Below, piece by piece: positions 1-7,724 of a DNA stretch of 18,122 bases. Each line of letters opens with the position of its first letter. Positions within the stretch are counted from its first letter, which is position 1. The notes below the pieces were generated by a model. It worked only from the letters and a program-made list of their open reading frames with translations, searched no databases and had not been told where the DNA came from. Where the stretch lies: the NCBI GenBank assembly GCA_950060715.1, contig CATLVA010000004.1, positions 1-18,122 of the forward strand. Direction: 5' to 3'. Made by a program: the position numbers and the translations under genes. The stretch is from an uncultured Oligoflexia bacterium (lineage in GTDB: Bacteria > Bdellovibrionota > Bacteriovoracia > Bacteriovoracales > Bacteriovoracaceae).

Positions 1-520
1 CCCCGCCTAGGTTTTTTATCTTATAGGTTTGAATACTAAACGTTTCCCCAACAAAATCCTGGATCTCATCGGAGAGAGTAAAAATATAATCTACTCGCTT
101 TAAAAGCCACTTCGCGACCATATTGTGATAGATCGAGTTAATGTTTTGGTTGAGCGTGAAAAAAAGTGGTATTTTCAGCTTTCTCTTTAGTATCAGAGCA
201 GACATCCAAGTCGACATAAGAGAATAACAATGAACAATATCGTAGGAATTTTCGTTGATATGTTTGTTTAATTCAAAAAAGAATCGAATATCAAAGGGAA
301 GATTAAATCGGTAGTTGTTGATATAGATTTTTTTTATATCCTCTTTTTCTGATTCTCTATCAAGCTGGGAATTTTTGAGGCAAAACAGAACAGGGTTACA
401 TCCTATATCTCTTAAAAATATACAATCAAACAGAATACGCCTCTCAATGGTAGACCATTTTCTCGAGGTGCACACTAAAAGCACACTGAAGTCTTGAAGG
501 ATTATCTTTTCTCTAGGCAT
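1..520 (-). CDS. GT4-like glycosyltransferase, N-terminal part (cut by window edge)
   Basis: The reading frame starts at ATG 520-518 and runs off the left edge after 173 codons, so only the N-terminal domain is present. Residues 93-98 (YDIVHC), a following helix, a beta-strand ending in T (KIPLFFTLNQ), a helix, then VDYIFTLSDEIQDF and a final YKIKNLGG follow the order of the donor-independent Rossmann half of GT-B glycosyltransferases of family GT4. In those enzymes the pattern is DIVHxH, a KIPxIxT strand, DxIIxxSExxxxF and KIxxIxNG. The donor-binding half lies outside the window, so sugar and acceptor cannot be told. Position after lpxK and the DUF3108 lipoprotein suggests LPS core or another surface glycan. 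Its ATG shares one base with the upstream stop (TAATG), so translation is probably coupled. No signal peptide is seen, which fits a cytoplasmic or peripheral membrane enzyme. Confidence 0.72.
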   Translation of the reverse strand, partial: MPREKIILQDFSVLLVCTSRKWSTIERRILFDCIFLRDIGCNPVLFCLKNSQLDRESEKEDIKKIYINNYRFNLPFDIRFFFELNKHINENSYDIVHCYSLMSTWMSALILKRKLKIPLFFTLNQNINSIYHNMVAKWLLKRVDYIFTLSDEIQDFVGETFSIQTYKIKNLGG

Positions 521-1674
521 TAGGGCTCATAGCTTTCGATCTCACCTTTTATAGATCCTATTTTAATTTCAGCTTCAAATTTTAAGAATATTTTTTTTGA
601 GTCAGCTGAGTACCAAAACTTCATCTGGCCACCCTTTATAGTTTTACCCTTGGCCTTCGTTTCAATTTCCAACAGATAGGCTTCATACTCTCCAATCTCA
701 GTGGAAATAGTGTCTTTTTTACCAGTTTTAACAGTGAATTCCTCAACATCTCCTTGATTGGAAACAGGTATTCTGTAGGTTGCTTCTTTTTCCATCGGAA
801 GACCCCTTATAAAATACACAATAGATAGAGGATCTTGAAAATAGCGAGGCACGGGCTTCATCTTCTTTTTCTTTTTAGTCTTCTTCTTAGTCTCTCTCTT
901 ATAGAGCGAAATTGTTTTGAAACTTTCTAAATCAAAAAGCTGAAGGTCATCGATATTTTGTCCACTCTCTCGTTGAATCAATGAAAATTTCCGAGGAAGA
1001 AAATCTGACTGCCTAACTAGTGAGTCACAATAGTCATCGACTTCATAGAGATAGGAATAATAACTAGAAGTCTTAACCCTCGCATGCAAGTGGTACACGG
1101 GCTCTTTACCTATCATACTAGGACTCTTTGTACTGATAGTGATTTTACCAGTATTGATACCCATATAGGTGATATTTAAAACTGTCTTTTCACCAGTGTA
1201 CAGGGTCGGTTTAAAGTCCCCCCAATATTTTGCGGAATCTTTATCGAAATCTTTTAACCTCTGCGGAAATTCGTCTGGATAATTTATTTCCTGAGGTGAC
1301 TTAACTATAACCTTTGTTTTAGATTCTACTTTTTGGTTTTCTTTAACCTCTGGTTGTTTTACTAATTTACGAGGGACAGGCTTTGGTCGCTCGACAGTCC
1401 TAACAGGTTCTTGAGTTTTTATATTGGTCGTTTCTGTTTCTTTTTTTTCATCAACTGAAGGAACTGGTTGTTTGACCTCTGGTTCTGGTGCTGGATTCGC
1501 AGGCTCCACTTCCTTAACCTCAAACTTTTTTTGAAGATTCTGATCTACTTCAAAATCTTTCATTAATGTTTTATTTCTTTTTTCGGAGTTGTTATCCCCA
1601 GTAAAGAATTCTCTCCATGAGAATGAAGAACAAGAACTAAGAATAACTACAGATACCAGATAAATTAATTTCAC
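520..1674 (-). CDS. DUF3108 domain lipoprotein
   Basis: A 384-residue envelope protein that starts with GTG (1674-1672); an in-frame stop lies 12-15 bases upstream, so no longer start is possible, and no good Shine-Dalgarno is visible. Residues 1-15 form a lipoprotein signal ending in the lipobox LSSC, with Cys15 predicted to be lipidated. Residues 25-150 are rich in Pro, Glu and Lys and probably unstructured, a spacer from the membrane anchor. From about residue 158 (YTGEKTVLNITYMGINTG) to the end it matches the DUF3108 pattern: a GE..L.Y.v.y.gi..G opening, the D..DS motif as YEVDDYCDS (210-218), and alternating strands. DUF3108 proteins are periplasmic or outer-membrane associated and of unknown biochemical role. 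A Lys-rich insert (259-273, mostly K) interrupts the domain. The gene sits between lpxK and a glycosyltransferase, suggesting an LPS or outer-membrane job, but no function can be assigned. Confidence 0.85.
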   Translation of the reverse strand: MKLIYLVSVVILSSCSSFSWREFFTGDNNSEKRNKTLMKDFEVDQNLQKKFEVKEVEPANPAPEPEVKQPVPSVDEKKETETTNIKTQEPVRTVERPKPVPRKLVKQPEVKENQKVESKTKVIVKSPQEINYPDEFPQRLKDFDKDSAKYWGDFKPTLYTGEKTVLNITYMGINTGKITISTKSPSMIGKEPVYHLHARVKTSSYYSYLYEVDDYCDSLVRQSDFLPRKFSLIQRESGQNIDDLQLFDLESFKTISLYKRETKKKTKKKKKMKPVPRYFQDPLSIVYFIRGLPMEKEATYRIPVSNQGDVEEFTVKTGKKDTISTEIGEYEAYLLEIETKAKGKTIKGGQMKFWYSADSKKIFLKFEAEIKIGSIKGEIESYEP

Positions 1675-1694
1675 TAATTCATTTTAAAGGTTTT

Positions 1695-2759
1695 CTAGGC
1701 ATAATCAAGATTGAGAATAGACTTAATCCGACTAAGAAGCTCAGTTTCACCACTCAAGAACTTAACTTCAATCTGAACAGAAAGAATTCGAGCATCTTTG
1801 GTGACTTTTTTGATTTTAACCATGTCCTTCTCACTAGAAACGATAAGGGCATTTTCTTTCACGCTCTCCAGTAGAATATCGTTAATATCCTGATGAGAGA
1901 AAAAGTGGTGATCCGGATAGACCATTTTTTTTACAATGGTGGCTCCATGAGACTCAAGTAGATGATAAAAAGACTCAGGTGAAGCAATCGCGGTGACAGC
2001 AACAACATTCCTTCCTTCAAGCTCGCTCATTTCTTTTACTTTTTTATCAAAACAATTAAAAAGTCCTGTAGGCGCATATCCAAATTTTCCAATCGGTAAA
2101 TCTTTTTGATGATAATTTGATAATAAACTTAGCAGTGATTCTAGTTTTTCTTCGCTAGCTTGGTCCGCCCGGCTTATCAAAATTGCATCTGCATCCTTGA
2201 GAGCCGTTAATCCTTCACGCAAATACCCCATTGGTGCAACCTTGTATGATTCAAGTGGTAAAAGCGCATCAAACAATACGATATTAAATGACCTATATAA
2301 TTTAAGGTGTTGAAATCCATCATCTAATAAAACGGCGTCTGGCTGATAATGAGGGAAATAGCGCTTCAAATTTTGAGAACGTCTCTTTCCTATTACAACT
2401 GCACCTTTAGTCATATTCTTAGCGATTAATAGTGGTTCATCGCCATACTCCAAAGGGTTTGTTAAAAAACGCTGACCACCTCGGATGACTCCAGAACTAT
2501 GTTCCATCTTACCTTTGTATCCTCGAGTGAGAACAAACAAGCTCACACCATAGCTTTCCAGTTTTTTAGTAAGCCAGATGATCATAGGAGTTTTCCCTGT
2601 TCCCCCAAAAGTCACATTACCGATAGAAATAATAGGAACTTTATAATAGTCCTTTTTTACAATTCCATATTCATAGAACATTCTACGAACTCGGTATGCC
2701 GATTCCCAAACCTGGGAAAGAGGATAGAGAAATGTTTGTTTAAGAAAATTACTTTTCAT
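1695..2759 (-). CDS. lpxK: Tetraacyldisaccharide 4'-kinase (lipid A 4'-kinase)
   Basis: LpxK phosphorylates the 4' position of tetraacyldisaccharide-1-phosphate, giving lipid IVA, at the cytoplasmic face of the inner membrane. At 354 residues it has the normal family length. An N-terminal amphipathic or membrane-contact helix (about 1-30) precedes the strand VPIISIGNVT and the P-loop GGTGKTP (52-58). Further family signatures are LTRGYKG, LLDDGFQHLKLYRSFNIVLFDA, the SRAD segment, AIASPESFYHLL, PDHHFFS and the late VSSEKDMVKI motif. It follows lpxB with a 28-base gap and precedes the DUF3108 gene by 20 bases, so it is part of the lipid A operon. No clear Shine-Dalgarno precedes the ATG, so expression may depend on readthrough from upstream. 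waaA and msbA, often close to lpxK, are absent here. Confidence 0.96.
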   Translation of the reverse strand: MKSNFLKQTFLYPLSQVWESAYRVRRMFYEYGIVKKDYYKVPIISIGNVTFGGTGKTPMIIWLTKKLESYGVSLFVLTRGYKGKMEHSSGVIRGGQRFLTNPLEYGDEPLLIAKNMTKGAVVIGKRRSQNLKRYFPHYQPDAVLLDDGFQHLKLYRSFNIVLFDALLPLESYKVAPMGYLREGLTALKDADAILISRADQASEEKLESLLSLLSNYHQKDLPIGKFGYAPTGLFNCFDKKVKEMSELEGRNVVAVTAIASPESFYHLLESHGATIVKKMVYPDHHFFSHQDINDILLESVKENALIVSSEKDMVKIKKVTKDARILSVQIEVKFLSGETELLSRIKSILNLDYA

Positions 2760-2787
2760 TCGATTATTTTATCACTGCTTTTAGAGT

Positions 2788-3921
2788 TTAGGAATTCTTG
2801 TTTAAAACCTGTGCCATATACTCAGGCACAGAGAAGTCATCACCAGTCAAATAGTCTTTGGTTTTCATCAATTCTCGCGCCACATGATTATATTCTTCTT
2901 CATTTTGCATCCATCTTTTAAAATGCTTAAAGATGCCATACCTGTCCGCTTGATATTGAATCAACTCCGGAAACACCATTTTTTCATGAACGATATTCGT
3001 CAAACTTGCCGGTCCATCATAAGGAACAAGCAAACTCAGTACGAACTCAGTAAAAAGAGAAACTTGATAGAGCACAATTGTTGGAACTCCAAAAAGCCCG
3101 GTGGCCAGAGTCACCGTTCCACTGGCTGCAATACAAATATCTGCCCATTCAAGTGCAGTGGGAAGCTCATCTGACTTCCATTCATTTGAAAACGGTAAAT
3201 TCACATCGTAATGTTCAGTTCTCACGGACTCAGATTTAACTATACCTAATTCAATTTTAAAATCAGCTTCCTGAATGAGCTCTACCCCTTTTGCAAAGAT
3301 AGGCAGAAGTTTTGACACCTCTACATTTCGACTACCAGGGAGCAATAACAGACGAATTGGTCTATTCTTTATATCAGAGAAGTTTTTTTGCTTAACTGAA
3401 TTTAATCTCTCACCATATTCAATCATCAGAGGATGGATTACCCCTTTGACTTGCTTAACTCCACGATCAAAAAACCATTTTTTCTCAAATGGAATAATCG
3501 TAAAAAGAGTGTGTACGTTTTTCTTTAAAGCCTTAGCTCTCCACGGTTTCCAGACCCAAGCTTGAGGTGCCACATAATAAAGAACTTCAACCCCACGAGC
3601 CTTAAGCTTTTTTGCAAGCTTCATATTGAAGCCCTGAAAATCAATAAGTATGGCCGTTTTAGTATTTCTCTTATCGACCTCTTCAAGAAGATGATCGAGG
3701 GCCTTATAATAGAATGGGATTTTACCAAGAACCTCTGATATCCCAATTCCAGAAAAATCTTTCAAATGGTATATGAGCTGCATGCCAAGCTTTTCAAGTC
3801 TTTCTCCCCCAACTCCATAGAATTCTGTTTGAGGAGAAAGCTTCATCAGCTCAGGAAGAAAAGTCATAGCATGATCTTCGCCAGACTTTTCTCCTGCAAT
3901 AACAAGGCAACTAGATTTCAA
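2788..3921 (-). CDS. lpxB: Lipid-A-disaccharide synthase
   Basis: A GT19 glycosyltransferase joining UDP-diacylglucosamine to lipid X to form the beta-1,6 disaccharide of lipid A; a peripheral inner-membrane enzyme. At 377 residues it is of normal length. Visible motifs are AGEKSGEDH (9-17), GVGGERLEKLGM, the region around Asp94 (IDFQGFN), YYVAPQAWVWKPWRA (115-129), PGSR (195-198) and ASGTVTLATGLFGVP (266-280). Two usually strong positions look altered: the common P in IDxPxFN is Q, and the Glu usual after SGTxxL is Ala273. The overall fold signature is intact, so I call it functional. Its ATG lies inside the end of the Gfo/Idh gene (11-base overlap), giving tight coupling. The lpxA, dehydrogenase, lpxB order parallels clusters in which lipid A carries 3-amino sugars. 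Confidence 0.94.
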   Translation of the reverse strand: MKSSCLVIAGEKSGEDHAMTFLPELMKLSPQTEFYGVGGERLEKLGMQLIYHLKDFSGIGISEVLGKIPFYYKALDHLLEEVDKRNTKTAILIDFQGFNMKLAKKLKARGVEVLYYVAPQAWVWKPWRAKALKKNVHTLFTIIPFEKKWFFDRGVKQVKGVIHPLMIEYGERLNSVKQKNFSDIKNRPIRLLLLPGSRNVEVSKLLPIFAKGVELIQEADFKIELGIVKSESVRTEHYDVNLPFSNEWKSDELPTALEWADICIAASGTVTLATGLFGVPTIVLYQVSLFTEFVLSLLVPYDGPASLTNIVHEKMVFPELIQYQADRYGIFKHFKRWMQNEEEYNHVARELMKTKDYLTGDDFSVPEYMAQVLNKNS

Positions 3922-4849
3922 TCTGCTCTGCCTTCTCTAAACTCTCAAGAACTTTGGTAACAAAATAAACGGCGGCAACTCCATCATCGTAGTTAACCAT
4001 CACATCTTTATTTTCTAATATTGCTTGATAAAAGCTTTCTTGCTCAATAAAAAGATGATCTCTTTTTTCATAAGATTCAGTTTTAACAAAACTTCCATCT
4101 TCAAATTGAGAATTCGTTCCAACGGCAATTTCATTAGTAAAAAGATCAACATGAATGCAGCCATCTGCCGACATAACTTCAAGTTCCCTAACCTCTTTAA
4201 CATGGTTTCTTCCTGAAGTGATTATCGCTTGGTCGCCATCCGCAAAATAGAAGTGGCTTGTCACATGATCCCATTTATCAGTTCTCACTTTATGACCTAT
4301 TGAGCTTACTGAAGTAGGCTTTTTGCCTAACAAGAAAAGCATCAAATCAATATCATGAATCATTAAGTCCTGAACAACATCTACATCGGTCGCCCTTCCT
4401 TTAAAAGGAGCATAACGGTTAATCTTAAAAGTTCTCTTACCTTTGATCGCCGCTATTTGGGGTTTTACAGTTTCCCACGCCTTGTGACATCTTTCACTAT
4501 GACCTACCTGAAGTTTCTTTCCAGATACTAGTTCTTTTAATGAGCTTGCTTGTTCAAAAGTAGAACAAAGTGGCTTTTCACAAAACACATGTTTTCCTGC
4601 TTCCAAGCTTTGCTTTACAAGTTCGAAATGAGTCGATGTTGGAGTTACAATAACAACAGCATCAATTTGCTCCATCACCTCTTCAACTTTTGAAACAACT
4701 TGAACACCAGGATAAAGGGCTTTTACCTCTTCTTGGTTATAAGGTTCAACAATGGCCACAAGTTCAGATGATTCAAGCGCCTGAGCTTTTTGAGTGTGCC
4801 ATTTGCCCAAATGACCGTGTCCAATTACTGCAACTTTTACTTTTGACAT
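3911..4849 (-). CDS. Gfo/Idh/MocA family NAD(P)-dependent dehydrogenase, GnnA-like
   Basis: A 312-residue oxidoreductase. It has a Rossmann nucleotide-binding site GHGHLGKWH (10-18), the EKP motif (91-93) that lines the active site in this family, and DLMIHDIDLM (161-170) with the probable catalytic His165. The start is supported by GGAG seven bases upstream of ATG. Genes of this family between lpxA and lpxB include gnnA of Acidithiobacillus ferrooxidans, which oxidises the 3-OH of UDP-GlcNAc so that the aminotransferase GnnB can make UDP-GlcNAc3N for amide-linked lipid A. Position and motifs fit that role, but no GnnB-type aminotransferase lies in the window, so substrate and pathway are inference. 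It could instead serve another nucleotide sugar. It overlaps lpxB by 11 bases. Confidence 0.85.
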   Translation of the reverse strand: MSKVKVAVIGHGHLGKWHTQKAQALESSELVAIVEPYNQEEVKALYPGVQVVSKVEEVMEQIDAVVIVTPTSTHFELVKQSLEAGKHVFCEKPLCSTFEQASSLKELVSGKKLQVGHSERCHKAWETVKPQIAAIKGKRTFKINRYAPFKGRATDVDVVQDLMIHDIDLMLFLLGKKPTSVSSIGHKVRTDKWDHVTSHFYFADGDQAIITSGRNHVKEVRELEVMSADGCIHVDLFTNEIAVGTNSQFEDGSFVKTESYEKRDHLFIEQESFYQAILENKDVMVNYDDGVAAVYFVTKVLESLEKAEQIEI

Positions 4850-4871
4850 AGGTTTACTCCTAAGATTTTAA

Positions 4872-5666
4872 TTAAGACATAAATGTCGGAAGACCAATCT
4901 CACTGGCCAAAATAAATTCAGAGATATCAGCAATAATTTTATTACCTTGATACTCTTCCATATTTTCTGGATGATTAATAAATGCTCTTGGCGATAGTGC
5001 AGAAGCTTCCATCATTCGATAAAAATCTACCACCTCAGAAATTTCAGATTTTTCGAAACCTCTTCGTTTCATACCGATGATATTTACACCTTTAAGCTTA
5101 ATTCTATTCCCAAAAGCCGTGCAGTAATGAGGGATATCTTTATCAATGGCACTAGCAGCTCCGATAAATACACCGTTTCCAATATTACAAAAAGGAGTGA
5201 CTCCACAAGCACCACCCATTTGTACAAAGTCTCCAATTTTCACATGACCTGCACACATTGTTCCATTGGCAAGAGTAACATTATTTCCAATTTTACAATC
5301 GTGAGCGAAATGAACACCAGTCATAAAATAGCCATTATTTCCTACGACCGTTTTTAAATCGTCTTTAATTGTCGCTCTATGAACAGTGCAGTTTTCTCTG
5401 AAGAGGTTCCCGTCTCCAATAATCGTTTCAGTTGGCTGACCTTTATAACTTCTATCTTGAGGTGGAACTCCAAGAGAGCAAAATTGATGAATCTCATTAT
5501 CATTTCCTATCGTTGTATGGCCTTCTATAAGAACATGAGATTTGATATTACAGTTATTTCCAATTTTAACATTCGGTCCAATAATACTATACGGCCCAAC
5601 AGTACAGTTCTCACCGATAACTGCACCCTCTTCAATAATCGCCGTAGGATGAATTCTTGTTGTCAT
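4872..5666 (-). CDS. lpxA: Acyl-ACP--UDP-N-acetylglucosamine O-acyltransferase
   Basis: LpxA transfers a 3-hydroxyacyl chain from ACP to the 3-position of UDP-GlcNAc, the first step of lipid A synthesis, in the cytoplasm. The 264-residue protein has a left-handed beta-helix of hexapeptide repeats (about 5-185, many [IV]GxxxxI turns) and the C-terminal helical domain beginning GVNIIGMKRRGF. His119, His122 (the catalytic base position, HFAHDC) and His141 (AGHV) align with E. coli His122, His125 and His144 at a constant offset of three. E. coli His160 is replaced by Thr157 (GVTPF instead of VHQF). The ATG is preceded by AAGGA. The gene follows fabZ with a 10-base gap and precedes the Gfo/Idh gene. 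The neighbouring dehydrogenase raises the possibility that the acceptor is a 3-amino UDP-sugar, giving an amide rather than an ester. Confidence 0.95.
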   Translation of the reverse strand: MTTRIHPTAIIEEGAVIGENCTVGPYSIIGPNVKIGNNCNIKSHVLIEGHTTIGNDNEIHQFCSLGVPPQDRSYKGQPTETIIGDGNLFRENCTVHRATIKDDLKTVVGNNGYFMTGVHFAHDCKIGNNVTLANGTMCAGHVKIGDFVQMGGACGVTPFCNIGNGVFIGAASAIDKDIPHYCTAFGNRIKLKGVNIIGMKRRGFEKSEISEVVDFYRMMEASALSPRAFINHPENMEEYQGNKIIADISEFILASEIGLPTFMS

Positions 5667-5676
5667 ATATTTCCTT

Positions 5677-6177
5677 TTACTTTGTCACAACCTCAAGCTT
5701 TGCAAGAAATGCTGCTTCAGATACTTTTTCACCATTACAATTGATAAAGCACTCGTAGCTTGCAATATTACCGCGACATTTAGACATCTGTGCGTGAATT
5801 TCTAATTTCATGCCTGGGAGAATTGGTTTTCTAAACTTTGACTTTTCAACACTAATAAGAAGCGTCTCTACTTTTACTTCTTCTTTGTTTAAAGATTTCA
5901 AAGCAAGTGAAGTGAAAGCTGAACATTGCGCCATCATTTCTATCTGAACGACACCCGGAAGAATTGGATTACCAGGAAAATGTCCTGCTAAAATTTCAAG
6001 ATCACTTCTAACCTCAAATTCACTGATTACTTTTGTACCCACTAACTTTCGTGTATCAGCTGTTTCAGGATCATCTAACACTGCTTGTGCCGGAGAAACT
6101 TCTTTTACTGAATCAATAAAAAGAAAAGGGGGACGATGAGGTAAAAATCCTACTACAGCATCTTTATCCATTAACAT
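5677..6177 (-). CDS. fabZ: 3-hydroxyacyl-ACP dehydratase, FabZ family
   Basis: A hotdog-fold enzyme that dehydrates 3-hydroxyacyl-ACP in type II fatty acid synthesis and so competes with LpxA and LpxD for the same acyl-ACP pool. The 166-residue protein shows LPHRPPFLFID (12-22) and the active-site helix GHFPGNPILPGVVQIE, with His66 and Glu80 fourteen residues apart as in FabZ. It is about 18 residues longer than usual because of an insert (about 33-50, rich in D, E and T) between the first strand and the catalytic segment. A start at the first ATG is preferred because AAGTAGG, which contains the lpxD stop codon, stands six bases before it; Met3 is an alternative. The place between lpxD and lpxA is the classical one. 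Confidence 0.9.
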   Translation of the reverse strand: MLMDKDAVVGFLPHRPPFLFIDSVKEVSPAQAVLDDPETADTRKLVGTKVISEFEVRSDLEILAGHFPGNPILPGVVQIEMMAQCSAFTSLALKSLNKEEVKVETLLISVEKSKFRKPILPGMKLEIHAQMSKCRGNIASYECFINCNGEKVSEAAFLAKLEVVTK

Positions 6178-6184
6178 ATAAAAC

Positions 6185-7207
6185 CTACTTTTTTGCTAAC
6201 CCTCTTAAGGTTGCTTGAGTTTTTAACCACTCTTTTAAAGGTCTTGCAGGATGACCTGCCATAACGGACCCCTTAGGCACTCTAGCGTTTTCACTCACGA
6301 CAGCTCGAGCCGCCACTTGTGATCCCTGCTCTAAATATGCAGAAGGAGCAACGCCTGCCCCTGCACCGAAGGCACAATAATCTTCAGTAGTCACACTTCC
6401 CGCTAGGCCAGTCTTTCCACAGATAATATTATGTCTTCCTACTTGTACGTTATGAGATAGCTGAACATCATTATCAACTCTAGTCGAATCACCAATTCGA
6501 GTCGGTGAAAAAGTTCCAGCGTCAATCATGGTATTACAACCAATTTCAACATCGTTTCCGATTTCGACACCACCAATATGCCAAACTTTTTGATGAGCTC
6601 CATCAAAAAAGTTATAACCAAATCCGTCAGTTCCAATTACGGTACCGCTGTGTATACGACAATGACTTCCAATTTTAGTAAATGGATAAATATTTACGTT
6701 TGGATACACAATAGTATGATCGCCAATTTCCACGTGAGGTAATATCACACAACCAGGCATAATCTTAACATACGCACCGATTTTACAATGCTCACCGATA
6801 AAAACATTTTGAGCGATCTCAGCATCTGGATCTATTTCAGTCGTACCCATTTGCCGCCCATCTACCATATAGTTGAGATTGGAAAATTTGCCATCGTAAA
6901 ATGGCTTTGAAAGTTTTGAGATAGCATGGTCAACGTTTTGAACCGTTGCACACCAGCTGTACTTGTTTTCTATTTTCTGAACTTCACTCTCGTCAAGTTT
7001 GGACCATAGATCTTCTTGTAATACGATGGCCACATCAGAGAACTCTAGATTCTCAAGCTCTTTTAAAATTTTAGATTTTTTAGCGAAGACAAATGTTCGA
7101 GGCTTGGGCTCAGAAAAATGGGAGATAGAGTCTATCTCTAGCCCTTTGACTTCTCCTATCCTAACTTGGAAAGAAGTTTCAATATCTCCCAATTTTTCTA
7201 CTAACAT
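6185..7207 (-). CDS. lpxD: UDP-3-O-(3-hydroxyacyl)glucosamine N-acyltransferase
   Basis: LpxD adds the N-linked 3-hydroxyacyl chain to UDP-3-O-acylglucosamine, the third step of lipid A synthesis. The 340-residue length is normal. An N-terminal uridine-binding domain (about 1-105) is followed by a long hexapeptide-repeat beta-helix (about 120-300), with the family marker GTDGFGYNF (192-200), the IGGVEIGNDVEIG turn region, and the catalytic His252 in LSHNVQVGRHN. A short C-terminal helix ends in an Ala/Lys-rich tail. Its ATG shares one base with the stop of the skp/ompH gene (TAATG), so the two are probably translationally coupled. The fabZ gene starts eight bases after its stop. Confidence 0.95.
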   Translation of the reverse strand: MLVEKLGDIETSFQVRIGEVKGLEIDSISHFSEPKPRTFVFAKKSKILKELENLEFSDVAIVLQEDLWSKLDESEVQKIENKYSWCATVQNVDHAISKLSKPFYDGKFSNLNYMVDGRQMGTTEIDPDAEIAQNVFIGEHCKIGAYVKIMPGCVILPHVEIGDHTIVYPNVNIYPFTKIGSHCRIHSGTVIGTDGFGYNFFDGAHQKVWHIGGVEIGNDVEIGCNTMIDAGTFSPTRIGDSTRVDNDVQLSHNVQVGRHNIICGKTGLAGSVTTEDYCAFGAGAGVAPSAYLEQGSQVAARAVVSENARVPKGSVMAGHPARPLKEWLKTQATLRGLAKK

Positions 7208-7713
7208 TATTTTGAATGTTTTTTATCGTATGCTTTGATAATTTTTTCAGTTAGATCAATTTTTTCAGAAGCATAAATCGGCGGAGATGCACTAATTTCA
7301 AAAGTTAAAGAAACTTTCTCTTCTTTAGATACATCATCGATAACTGGCTTCAACTTATCAAGAATTGGCTTCTTAAGCTCAGCTTCTTGTTTTTGAATCT
7401 CAGCTTGAAATTGTCTCATTTTTTCAGCTGCTGTTTTTCGTTTCTCATTGATTTCTTGAGCCTTTTTCGCTTTTGCTGCATCTGATAGAACAGCATCTTG
7501 CTTTTGAAGGTTCTCAATAAGTTTCTTAATGCTCTCTTCTTCGTCCTTTAAAACTTTTTGCTTAGACTTGAAAGATTTCTCAAGAGTCTTATTAACAGAC
7601 TTACCTTCTTCAATCGAAGAGATAATTTTTTGAATATTTACAATCCCGACTTTGATATCTGCTTTGGCAGCAGAAACGGTTAAAGCTAACATTATTACTA
7701 ATAGATTACGCAT
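7207..7713 (-). CDS. skp: OmpH/Skp family periplasmic chaperone
   Basis: Skp-type chaperones hold unfolded outer-membrane proteins in the periplasm and deliver them to the BAM complex. The 168-residue protein begins with a signal peptide (about 1-18, cleavage near AAKA/D). Then follow the typical IKVGIVNIQKII strand, a long Lys/Glu-rich helical hairpin with coiled-coil character (about 38-125), and a return strand VSLTFE near residue 135. The Shine-Dalgarno is a perfect AAGGAGG at 7720-7726, six bases from the ATG, and its first two A residues are part of the bamA stop codon. This is the strongest ribosome binding site in the operon, which fits a chaperone needed in many copies. It is directly downstream of bamA, its functional partner, as in many Gram-negatives. 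Confidence 0.93.
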   Translation of the reverse strand: MRNLLVIMLALTVSAAKADIKVGIVNIQKIISSIEEGKSVNKTLEKSFKSKQKVLKDEEESIKKLIENLQKQDAVLSDAAKAKKAQEINEKRKTAAEKMRQFQAEIQKQEAELKKPILDKLKPVIDDVSKEEKVSLTFEISASPPIYASEKIDLTEKIIKAYDKKHSK

Positions 7714-7724
7714 ATCTATCCTCC

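Noticed and set aside
2499..2921. Plus-strand open frames opposite lpxK, lpxB, lpxA, bamA and lysS
   Set aside because: They are antisense to well-recognised genes, show no ribosome binding sites or family motifs, and are explained as shadows of the coding strand.
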